DNA from: Clostridium sp. 28_12
GTDB taxonomy: Bacteria; Bacillota; Clostridia; TANB77; CAG-508
Length of the DNA stretch: 5,050 bases
NCBI GenBank assembly: GCA_001916055.1
Contig: MNRR01000049.1
Coordinates: forward strand, 23,610 to 28,659
Direction: 5' to 3'
The position numbers and the translations under genes were made by a program. The notes under the pieces are model-generated. The model searched no databases and was not told the DNA's origin. It worked only from the letters and a program-made list of their open reading frames with translations. Below are positions 1 through 4,965 of the stretch, one piece after another; position 1 is the stretch's first letter, and each line of letters opens with the position of its first letter.

Positions 1-160
1 ATTCTAATAAGTCATAAATATCTTTAAAATGGTAATAAAATGTTTGTCTATTTATTCCACAATCGTTTGTTATATCTGTTATTGTTATCTTATCTAATTC
101 TTTTACTACTAGTATCTTTTTTAGTGATTGTGCCATTGCTCTTTTTGTGATATTTGACAT
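1..160 (-). CDS. TetR/AcrR-family transcriptional regulator, N-terminal part (cut by window edge)
   Basis: The first 53 codons of a gene read towards base 1, starting at ATG 160. The translation begins MSNITKRAMAQSLKKIL and continues through LDKITITDITNDCGINRQ to TFYYHFKDIYDLLE. This is the classical TetR DNA-binding domain: helix 1 with a basic start, the turn motif ITxxDIxxxCGINRQTFYYHF, and the conserved F-x-D-x-Y-D-L-L after it. The wording 'GINRQTFYYHFKDxYDL' is typical of the DhaS-like branch of TetR proteins in Firmicutes, which bind an operator as dimers and respond to a ligand through the C-terminal domain. That domain is outside the window, so the ligand and target are unknown. The ribosome binding site is weak (a GTGAG/GATGA stretch before the ATG). 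A hairpin at 190-226 separates it from the 289-residue gene upstream. The family call is firm, the subfamily tentative. Confidence 0.9.
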   Translation of the reverse strand, partial: MSNITKRAMAQSLKKILVVKELDKITITDITNDCGINRQTFYYHFKDIYDLLE

Positions 161-189
161 TTTATCATCTCACTTTCTTATTTTTTTAG

Positions 190-226
190 AAAAAGGAGAA
201 AACAAATTGTTGTCTCCCCCTTTTTC
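190..226 (-). terminator. Intrinsic terminator hairpin, possibly bidirectional and possibly also a TetR operator
   Basis: On the minus strand the imperfect stem is GGAGA, one mismatch, AACA, loop ATT, TGTT, one mismatch, TCTCC (195-217), followed directly by five U (190-194). It begins 15 bp after the stop codon of the 289-residue gene, which is where a terminator belongs. The plus strand reads the same stem followed by CCC and TTTTT, so it may work in both directions. The inverted repeat lies about 30 bp before the TetR start codon, so it could also serve as that regulator's own operator. Confidence 0.65.
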
Positions 227-231
227 TCTTA

Positions 232-1101
232 CTACTTTGAAATTCTATTTTTTTCCTCCAACAAAAACTCGTTCAGTCGTTTTGCAAAAATTTTTTTGAT
301 TATATGCATTTCGCCTTCGTTTATTATTTGGGTAACCACATGTTTTTTCACAATGCCTTTTACCATTTCAATTTCAGAATATACTTCACCGTCAATCTCC
401 GCTATGATATGAACCGATGCCTCCTTATCAGAAATCTTGTTAACCAGCCAATTAAATACAGAAAAAACGTTATAGTAATACCATTTTGTTCCATCGTCCT
501 CCAAAAAATAGTCGAGAATTTCTTTGTCAATCTCTTTATTTCTTGGATGTTCAATCTTTAATTTCCCGTTTTCTTCTCCATACAGATTGACTGTTTGCAG
601 ACTTATATTATCACAAATATAAGTCTCATATACCTTCTCGGTATATTTAATCTCTTCGTCTTCTTTTAACTTGATTACACTGAATTTGACTAATTCCGTT
701 TCTTCATCTTTGGACAGCAAATAAGAATATTCTACATCTACAAGTGGTTCTCTATTTTTTTCTCTAATAGAGTACTCTAACATCTCGTCATATATATCTT
801 CTTGCTTCAAGGAATACTCTTTTCCATTGTTGTCAACAATATCAACCTTAAGTGTTCCTGGATAAGATAAATCGGAATGTCGTACTTCTACAGGAAATAC
901 AATTTCATTGAATTTAGAAAACAAATCCTTGAATTTTTTTAATTCGATTTCCGCATATCCTTCTAAATTATTTTTCCATGGTTTAAAATCTTGGGTTGCC
1001 AATTTTTTTGCATCAGCATTGTCAAATTTAACATCTTCCCAAAAATCTTCTTGCTCTACTCCTTTCCGTTTTGCTTTTTTTGTTAGTTTTCCGAACTTCA
1101 T
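232..1101 (-). CDS. Unrecognised 289-residue soluble protein
   Basis: I do not recognise the family. The protein starts with a strongly basic segment (MKFGKLTKKAKRK). It continues as a charged, glutamate- and lysine-rich chain with no signal peptide and no membrane segment, so it is probably cytoplasmic. Aromatic clusters stand out at about residues 199-222 (YFLEDDGTKWYYYNVFSVFNWL). The C-terminal 50 residues look helical. The reading frame is open further upstream to a TTG at 1125, but the eight extra codons would translate the ribosome binding site itself (AAAGGAGGAG, 1106-1115), so ATG 1101 is the start. A near-consensus promoter lies just upstream and a hairpin terminator just downstream, so it can form its own transcription unit. 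Several stretches have more G+C (about 37%) than the neighbouring genes, which may hint at a different origin. No function is proposed. Confidence 0.85.
   Translation of the reverse strand: MKFGKLTKKAKRKGVEQEDFWEDVKFDNADAKKLATQDFKPWKNNLEGYAEIELKKFKDLFSKFNEIVFPVEVRHSDLSYPGTLKVDIVDNNGKEYSLKQEDIYDEMLEYSIREKNREPLVDVEYSYLLSKDEETELVKFSVIKLKEDEEIKYTEKVYETYICDNISLQTVNLYGEENGKLKIEHPRNKEIDKEILDYFLEDDGTKWYYYNVFSVFNWLVNKISDKEASVHIIAEIDGEVYSEIEMVKGIVKKHVVTQIINEGEMHIIKKIFAKRLNEFLLEEKNRISK
599..626 (-). repeat. 11-bp perfect inverted repeat inside the 289-residue gene
   Basis: AGACTTATATT (599-609) and its exact reverse complement AATATAAGTCT (616-626) flank a six-base loop. The repeat codes for part of residues 159-169 (ETYICDNISLQ). 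No U-run follows on the minus strand, so it is not a terminator. In AT-rich DNA an 11-bp match could be chance. Confidence 0.5.
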
Positions 1102-1105
1102 TTTT

Positions 1106-1115
1106 CTCCTCCTTT
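1106..1115 (-). promoter_or_regulatory. Strong ribosome binding site that fixes the start at 1101
   Basis: The minus strand reads AAAGGAGGAG followed by AAAA and ATG. This is a near-perfect anti-16S match at good spacing. It lies inside the longer open frame that begins at TTG 1125 and rules that longer start out. Confidence 0.85.
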
Positions 1116-1126
1116 GCAATTGCAAA
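1113..1126. promoter_or_regulatory. 14-bp perfect palindrome in the 5' leader (candidate operator)
   Basis: TTTGCAATTGCAAA is fully self-complementary and lies between the -10 box and the start codon of the 289-residue gene. It shares three bases with its ribosome binding site. Its position downstream of the likely transcription start would suit a repressor that blocks transcription. It has no loop, so it is a poor RNA hairpin. No specific regulator is recognised for it. Confidence 0.4.
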
Positions 1127-1151
1127 ATGATTTTTTTACAAGTTTCAAGTT

Positions 1152-1180
1152 ATTCTACCACAAAAGTATACATAAGTCAA
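1152..1180 (-). promoter_or_regulatory. Sigma-A promoter for the 289-residue gene
   Basis: The minus strand reads TTGACT (1180-1175), a 17-bp spacer, then TAGAAT (1157-1152). These match 5/6 and 5/6 of TTGACA and TATAAT at optimal spacing. The predicted start of transcription is near 1145, giving a leader of about 45 nt. The TGA stop of the ASCH-Nudix gene (1179-1177) sits inside the -35 box. Confidence 0.8.
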
Positions 1181-2079
1181 TTTTTTATAATTTTATCTTT
1201 CTTCATTTTTTCTATTATTTTTGTATATACTCTATCTCTTACCCATGCTTCAGATGTAGTTTCTAATATTTTATCAATTGGAACCCACTTTACACCGCTA
1301 TTTTCATCTTCTTTTATATGTATTTCTTGCTTTTCATCAGCTTCTAGCAAATATGTAACATTAAAATGAACATGTGTACTAACATATTTTTCTCTTTTTT
1401 CATGTCCATTTACACCAATTGATTCAAGTGAATAAATCTCTTTAAAAATCGGTGCAACATTTTTGATTCCTGTTTCTTCTTTAGCTTCTTTCATTGCCAC
1501 ATACAAAAGATCACTGTCTCCATCACTGTGTCCTCCAGTCCATGCCCATGAATTATAAATTTTGTGATATATCATTAAAATCTTTGTTCTTTCTTTATTA
1601 AGAATAAATGCTGAACTTGTAAAATGTGCATATTCATTTTGTCTAGTTAGCACATCATCCAAATTCTTTATGCTTTTTAGCATTATTTTTTTATCGATTT
1701 CTTCTTGTTCATTGTATGGATTAAATTTTTCAATACTTTCTTTTAAATTGTCTGTATTTATTTTTACTTTGATTCCTAGAACTCCATATTGTTCTTCTTT
1801 TTCAGGCGAATAAATTTTATGCATAGCTTCTGTTTTTCGACTTATTTCTTCATCATCAGAATATAATTTTTTGAATAATTTTTCAAATGTTTCTTCTCTA
1901 TATAATCCAATAACATCTACCTTTAACTTTTCTTGCAAGTTTGGTAATTTTGAAAATTCTATTTGGTCTCCGACTTTTACCTGCTGCCTTTTTTCATCAT
2001 ATAGTCTAAATTCTATTGTTTTTGTTCCATTTTTTATTCTTTCAAATGGACTTTCATTTAATTTCATTTTGTATAACAT
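1177..2079 (-). CDS. ASCH-Nudix two-domain protein (putative nucleotide or RNA-linked hydrolase)
   Basis: A 300-residue protein with two recognisable domains. Residues 1-107 are an ASCH domain (PUA-like fold, associated with RNA or modified nucleoside recognition): MKLNESPFERIKNGTKTIEF, then RLYDEKRQQVKVGDQIEF, closing with YGVLGIKVKI. Residues about 150-270 are a Nudix hydrolase of the 'YNSWAWTGGHxDGD' type. The Nudix box spans residues 183-205 and keeps the catalytic REUXEE-type glutamates Glu198, Glu201 and Glu202, plus Gly204. The first Glu of the box is Ser189 and the usual Arg is Lys197, so the normal Glu-Arg pair is changed. Nudix enzymes cleave nucleoside diphosphates linked to another group; the substrate cannot be read here. 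A charged helical linker (about 108-145) joins the domains. ATG 2079 has an AGGAGG six bases upstream. It lies 30 bp after the 453-residue gene with no terminator between, so the two are probably co-transcribed. Confidence 0.9.
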   Translation of the reverse strand: MLYKMKLNESPFERIKNGTKTIEFRLYDEKRQQVKVGDQIEFSKLPNLQEKLKVDVIGLYREETFEKLFKKLYSDDEEISRKTEAMHKIYSPEKEEQYGVLGIKVKINTDNLKESIEKFNPYNEQEEIDKKIMLKSIKNLDDVLTRQNEYAHFTSSAFILNKERTKILMIYHKIYNSWAWTGGHSDGDSDLLYVAMKEAKEETGIKNVAPIFKEIYSLESIGVNGHEKREKYVSTHVHFNVTYLLEADEKQEIHIKEDENSGVKWVPIDKILETTSEAWVRDRVYTKIIEKMKKDKIIKN

Positions 2080-2109
2080 ATCATTCCTCCTAATTTTTGT
2101 TACTTATTT

Positions 2110-3471
2110 TTAATATCTATTATCATTTTCAATATCTTCTCTTTCATCAACTTTACCTTTAATATTTCGAAAACAATCATAATTTACTAATTTTCCATCT
2201 ACTATAATTGGCTTTATTTTACCTTCGTAATTTTCAACTTGTCCATCATAACCTTCTCTTATCACAGTAACACATTCTATATTCTCATCTTCTTTATCGT
2301 CTAAAAGCACATCAGCTACAATAACACTTTTTTCTCCTTCTTCTGAACATACAACAATATTCCCTTCTTTATCTTTTTTCAAAGCATATTCTTTACAATG
2401 ATATGTAAAACTATTTCTTTTTTCTTTTATAGCTTGTTCTACTGTTTGTTCAAAGTTTTTGCCATTACAATTTTTATTTACATCTTCATATGTATAACCA
2501 AACATGCGATGTTTTTCTTTTACTGCAAAGACAACCTCTATAATTTTTTCCTCATTTTGGAAAGCAGGAGTCCATTCTTTAAATTTCCTTACAGGACTAT
2601 TACCATCTTTTTCTGTTATTGTTCCATCCTTCTCAACTCTTATAAAGTGACGACCATCAGCAGCATGTCCAGCTTCAGTTCTATAAATAACAATATATTC
2701 ATCATCTTCTAGTTTAGTATTTCCTAGTAATCTAATAAATGGAAATTTTTCTAAATATGATGAAATTACTTGAGAATCTTCCTCAACAAAAATTGTTGAG
2801 GAAGATTCAGGAGTCAAAAAACATTGATCTATTTTTAAAGCATAGCCCCCACAATTTATGTTATCTTTAAACAAATATTGAACTCTTTCATCAATTTCTT
2901 TTTCCCATCTTTCTATTACATTTTTACCAAATGGATTATCTGACATTAATTGTATAATATGTCTTTTACCTTCAAAACTTTTTTCTGATATAATCCTCAA
3001 CATTTTTGAAATTTCTTCTTTTCCAAACATTTCTAAAAGTTTTCTTCTTATTATAATTTCAACTAAAGCATTTTTAGCAGAAGTTTGCTCTTCTATGCAC
3101 CTCATCTTCTTTAACTGCATGTATTTATTTTCCTCTTCTGTAAAATTAATATTTTCATATATTTCCTTTAATTTACTATCTGTAAAATTCTGATAAAAGT
3201 TGTTAACTTTTTCATCCAAAATATTCCATTTTTCTTCATTACTTAATTGACTCCACTCGTGACTTTCTTCAAACTCACTAATATAATACTCATATAGAAG
3301 ATCCTCAATTCCTTGTAATTCCTCTCTTGCCACTCCTGACACATTATCGCCTTGCGTAAATCTTATAAAACATTCTTTTACATTTTCTTCTGTTCTTAAT
3401 CTTAATCTTTTTATAAATTCTTTTTCAAAACTTTCATCTTCTATAAATTCTGTGTTTTCACTTAAATTCAT
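2110..3471 (-). CDS. 453-residue protein with papain-like cysteine peptidase signature
   Basis: Residues 1-200 are charged and mostly helical, with no membrane segment or signal peptide. Residues about 204-300 hold a pattern typical of papain-like folds: Cys207 at the start of a helix (NCGGYAL), His275 on a strand (DGRHFIRVEKDG) and a following Asp289/Asn291 (EKDGNSPV), which could form a Cys-His-Asn/Asp triad. The C-terminal 150 residues contain a second Cys-x-x-Tyr-Ala-Leu (CKEYAL, from Cys359) and beta-rich stretches of unknown kind. I do not recognise a named family, and peptidase, transglutaminase or amidase chemistry are all possible. The start is ATG 3471, 10 bases after AGGAG. GTG 3477, only four bases after it, is the alternative and would add two residues. 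The frame stays open to GTG 3564, but that part looks like a nuclease relic and has no ribosome binding site. It is followed after 30 bp by the ASCH-Nudix gene. Confidence 0.75.
   Translation of the reverse strand: MNLSENTEFIEDESFEKEFIKRLRLRTEENVKECFIRFTQGDNVSGVAREELQGIEDLLYEYYISEFEESHEWSQLSNEEKWNILDEKVNNFYQNFTDSKLKEIYENINFTEEENKYMQLKKMRCIEEQTSAKNALVEIIIRRKLLEMFGKEEISKMLRIISEKSFEGKRHIIQLMSDNPFGKNVIERWEKEIDERVQYLFKDNINCGGYALKIDQCFLTPESSSTIFVEEDSQVISSYLEKFPFIRLLGNTKLEDDEYIVIYRTEAGHAADGRHFIRVEKDGTITEKDGNSPVRKFKEWTPAFQNEEKIIEVVFAVKEKHRMFGYTYEDVNKNCNGKNFEQTVEQAIKEKRNSFTYHCKEYALKKDKEGNIVVCSEEGEKSVIVADVLLDDKEDENIECVTVIREGYDGQVENYEGKIKPIIVDGKLVNYDCFRNIKGKVDEREDIENDNRY
2774..2808 (-). repeat. 16-bp perfect inverted repeat inside the 453-residue gene
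   Basis: GAATCTTCCTCAACAA (2774-2789) and its exact reverse complement TTGTTGAGGAAGATTC (2793-2808) are separated by AAA. In mRNA this makes a 16-bp stem with a UUU loop. It encodes residues 222-233 (ESSSTIFVEEDS), just after the Cys207 helix. No U-run follows, so it is not a terminator. Such a long perfect hairpin in a coding sequence is very unlikely by chance. Confidence 0.9.
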
Positions 3472-3477
3472 AATCAC

Positions 3478-3597
3478 TTTTCTCCTATATACTTTAAACT
3501 TTTCTTCTATTGAATTAGTAACACCTAATATCACAACATTATGAGTCCAACTAATTTGTCTCACCAGTGGAGCGACAATTTTAACTTGTAATTTACC
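3478..3597 (-). pseudogene. Relic of a DUF1016/YhcG-type nuclease N-terminal domain
   Basis: The frame upstream of the 453-residue gene reads GKLQVKIVAPLV, RQISWTHNVVIL and SIEEKFKVY. From memory of the family, this matches the conserved core of the DUF1016 N-terminal domain (LxxxVxEISWxHNxxIL...xxEREFYxR). DUF1016 proteins carry a C-terminal PD-(D/E)XK nuclease domain and often occur near restriction-modification and other defence genes. Only about 40 residues remain. The frame is closed by a TAA at 3615-3613 on one side and merges with the 453-residue gene on the other. The usual FYxRM and GW residues that follow are lost, and there is no start signal. It could instead be a chance or domesticated N-terminal extension of the downstream protein, but the ISWxHN match is striking. 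Confidence 0.6.
3482..3486 (-). promoter_or_regulatory. Ribosome binding site of the 453-residue gene
   Basis: AGGAG lies 10 bases before ATG 3471 and 4 bases before GTG 3477. The ATG spacing is the more usual one, so ATG was chosen. The site falls inside the frame of the nuclease relic, which shows that the relic is not needed for translation. Confidence 0.65.
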
Positions 3598-3994
3598 TTT
3601 TGGCTTTTTTATTTACATATTTGCAAACAAATAAATAAAACATAATCAAGCCAGAAATTCCTATTAAAGTAAAACCTATATTATCTAAATTATAGCCATT
3701 TTCCTTAATATATCTTTCCAATTCTCCTAATTTAAACATTCCCTCTGTAATATACAACGTTTCTTTTTTTCCAAATGAGTGATAAATTGTTAATTTACCA
3801 GAATTCCACCCTTGACCTAATATAATCTTAGTAATATTGTCTGTATTTTCTATTTTTCCATTTAATGACTGATAAACTAAATCTTTATTTTTTGAATTTA
3901 CATTTATTACAATACCTTCTTTATTAAAAAGAGAAAACGCAAATAAAATTCCCAATATTGCAACTATTATTAATATGCAATTTGTTTTTCTCAT
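3593..3994 (-). CDS. Small membrane protein with an exported middle domain, function unknown
   Basis: A 133-residue protein that I do not recognise. It has an N-terminal membrane segment at residues 6-23 (ILIIVAILGILFAFSLF) after a basic start (MRK). An 80-residue polar domain (about 24-105) contains LYITEGMFKLGELERYIKEN. A second membrane segment lies at about 106-125, and a basic tail follows (KYVNKKAKR). By the positive-inside rule both ends are cytoplasmic and the middle domain is outside. A GGAGG (4005-4009) lies 10 bases before ATG 3994. It has its own predicted promoter with a Fur-like palindrome 93 bp or less after the preceding membrane-protein gene. Its stop codon overlaps the start of the nuclease relic, so its last codons may mark a recombination junction. 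Confidence 0.75.
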   Translation of the reverse strand: MRKTNCILIIVAILGILFAFSLFNKEGIVINVNSKNKDLVYQSLNGKIENTDNITKIILGQGWNSGKLTIYHSFGKKETLYITEGMFKLGELERYIKENGYNLDNIGFTLIGISGLIMFYLFVCKYVNKKAKR

Positions 3995-4031
3995 TATTTT
4001 TTAGCCTCCAAATACTACTTTATTTTCATCT

Positions 4032-4060
4032 ATCCTATCACAAAAAATAATGATTATCAA
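4032..4060 (-). promoter_or_regulatory. Sigma-A promoter for the 133-residue membrane protein
   Basis: The minus strand reads TTGATA (4060-4055), a 17-bp spacer, then TAGGAT (4037-4032). The match is 5/6 for the -35 and 4/6 for the -10 box at optimal spacing. It falls in the 93-bp gap between two genes. It could also serve the genes further downstream, because no terminator was seen before 226. Confidence 0.6.
4045..4059 (-). promoter_or_regulatory. Fur-box-like operator over the -35 region
   Basis: TGATAATCATTATTT matches the 7-1-7 Fur consensus TGATAATNATTATCA at 12 of 14 fixed positions; only the last two differ. It covers most of the -35 box and the adjoining spacer, where a bound repressor would block RNA polymerase. 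The high AT background makes partial matches more likely, so this is a candidate only. Confidence 0.35.
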
Positions 4061-4087
4061 CTAACTATCTATTCAAAATACTGTCTA

Positions 4088-4501
4088 TTAAAAAATTGGT
4101 AATAAAAATGGAATTTGAACTATAACAAATACAATTGTAAGAATAATTATTGAAAATAAAGATCCATCTGATTCTTTACTCATTTCTATACTCCATAGTA
4201 TAAAAAACATTATCGTTATACTTATTATGCTACAAATCAATGCCAAATGTCTATTTCTCACTATTTTATTTTTATTCTCAAGGTTTTGTTTATAAGGTTG
4301 TTGTATAAAATAAGTTATTACTCTAAAGCATAATGAAATAATTGCCAAAATCAATAAATTTTTTGCATACGGTGCTTTTATAAATTGAATATTTATTCTA
4401 TCAAAAAAGCCTAAATGTATAAGCCAAAGTTCAATTACACCTAATGATAATCCCCATACAATCATCAATATATCATATTTTTTGTTTGTTTTATTTTCCA
4501 T
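4088..4501 (-). CDS. Four-segment small membrane protein, function unknown
   Basis: A 137-residue protein with four predicted membrane segments at about residues 11-31, 49-66, 86-106 and 114-136. A short basic loop (KNKIVRNRH, residues 77-85) precedes the third segment and a lysine-rich cytoplasmic start (MENKTNKK) precedes the first. The segments form two hairpins. The chain ends in a very hydrophobic tail, PFLLPIF. AAGGAG lies eight bases before ATG 4501. It follows the split membrane-protein gene by 28 bp and is likely co-transcribed with it. I recognise no family and see no catalytic motif. Confidence 0.75.
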   Translation of the reverse strand: MENKTNKKYDILMIVWGLSLGVIELWLIHLGFFDRINIQFIKAPYAKNLLILAIISLCFRVITYFIQQPYKQNLENKNKIVRNRHLALICSIISITIMFFILWSIEMSKESDGSLFSIIILTIVFVIVQIPFLLPIF

Positions 4502-4529
4502 AACTCTCTCTCCTTACAATGTACTCATT

Positions 4530-4850
4530 TTATTCTTTTACTATTTTATCAATACATAGATAAACAAATATCATAATCAAAGAGATTAATAATCCAACAT
4601 AAAATTCTGGAAAAGCAAATTCTATACTATTTTGAATACTCATTTTTCCTGTTATATTCATTATGTGCCAAGTAAAAAACTCATATATTTTCGAAACTAC
4701 AATTCCTATCGTTCCTAATATACCTAGTATTTTATTTATTTTCTCATTCTCAAATGATGCCCATACTCCTGCAAAAAATACTAGCATAGATATAATACCT
4801 ATTGGATTAAGCAAGTTTATTAAACCACTAATTTCTTGTACACCTTTCAT
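4530..4850 (-). CDS. Three-segment membrane protein, probably the 3' part of a gene split by an in-frame TGA
   Basis: A 106-residue frame with membrane segments at about residues 14-31 (NLLNPIGIISMLVFFAGVW), 39-56 and 84-102, ending in a charged tail (DKIVKE). Its ATG immediately follows the TGA at 4853-4851 and is in the same frame as the 24-codon frame before it. There is no convincing ribosome binding site of its own (only a GGAT stretch). Two readings fit. Either a single protein of about 131 residues and four membrane segments has been broken by one base change (for example GGA to TGA), or ribosomes stop and restart here. The broken-gene reading seems simpler, since the upstream part starts with a good ribosome binding site and supplies the missing first segment. 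The function is unknown. Confidence 0.65.
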   Translation of the reverse strand: MKGVQEISGLINLLNPIGIISMLVFFAGVWASFENEKINKILGILGTIGIVVSKIYEFFTWHIMNITGKMSIQNSIEFAFPEFYVGLLISLIMIFVYLCIDKIVKE

Positions 4851-4925
4851 TCATCCATATTGATTTAATAACATTGGTAATAAACTAATCAAAAATGCTA
4901 TTGTTAATATAATTTTCTTTTTCAT
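4851..4925 (-). CDS. 24-codon hydrophobic peptide frame, probably the 5' part of the split membrane-protein gene
   Basis: The peptide begins MKKKIILTIAFLISLLPMLL and ends NQYG before TGA. It has three lysines, then a single hydrophobic helix: a typical first membrane segment or uncleaved signal anchor. GGAGG (4931-4935) lies five bases before ATG 4925. It joins the 106-residue frame with no gap and no frame change, so it most likely encodes the beginning of the same protein. A real stand-alone small membrane peptide, or a coupling leader, is the alternative. Confidence 0.5.
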   Translation of the reverse strand: MKKKIILTIAFLISLLPMLLNQYG

Positions 4926-4930
4926 AAATA

Positions 4931-4935
4931 CCTCC
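4931..4935 (-). promoter_or_regulatory. Ribosome binding site for the split membrane-protein gene
   Basis: GGTGGAGG, followed by TATTT and ATG, is the only strong translation start signal for the 4925-4530 frame. It places the original start of the gene at 4925, not at 4850. Confidence 0.7.
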
Positions 4936-4940
4936 ACCCG

Positions 4941-4960
4941 AAATTACTAAATTGTAATTT
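4941..4960 (-). repeat. 7-bp inverted repeat between genes
   Basis: AAATTAC and GTAATTT flank a six-base loop in the 40-bp gap after the stop at 4966. With one bulged base the stem can gain two G-C pairs and then reaches the edge of the GGTGGAGG ribosome binding site. There is no U-run. It may be a weak operator, an RNA processing site or chance. Confidence 0.3.
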
Positions 4961-4965
4961 GGCTC

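Noticed and set aside
304..561. 85-codon open frame on the plus strand
   Set aside because: It lies antisense to the 289-residue gene, has no ribosome binding site, and its Phe/Tyr/Asn-rich translation is the usual shadow of an AT-rich gene.
908..1369. 153-codon open frame on the plus strand
   Set aside because: It crosses antisense over two well-supported genes and their promoter; its Phe/Ser-rich translation has no motif.
1871..2113. 80-codon open frame on the plus strand
   Set aside because: It is antisense to the conserved ASCH domain coding sequence and has no start signal.
2398..2712. 104-codon hydrophobic open frame on the plus strand
   Set aside because: It is antisense to the 453-residue gene; the Ile/Phe-rich translation reflects reverse-complemented Glu/Lys codons.
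2774..2808. 16-bp hairpin as a transcription terminator
   Set aside because: No U-run follows on either strand and it lies in the middle of an open coding sequence.
3564..3564. GTG at 3564 as the start of a longer 484-residue version of the 453-residue protein
   Set aside because: No ribosome binding site precedes it, the added residues look like a nuclease relic, and AGGAG precedes ATG 3471.
3549..3575. TTGTC...GACAA inverted repeat within the nuclease relic as an operator
   Set aside because: Only five outer base pairs match without interruption; the inner pairs are broken, so it is not distinguishable from chance.
4851..4853. TGA read as a sense codon (recoded code or selenocysteine)
   Set aside because: Trp is TGG in the window, the ASCH-Nudix gene ends on TGA with no conserved extension, and no selenocysteine insertion structure was seen.
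4663..4863. 66-codon open frame on the plus strand
   Set aside because: It is antisense to the split membrane-protein gene and has no ribosome binding site.
4851..4925. 24-residue peptide as an AgrD-type signalling peptide or bacteriocin
   Set aside because: It has no cysteine or cleavage motif typical of such peptides, and it runs in frame into a membrane protein that lacks its first segment.
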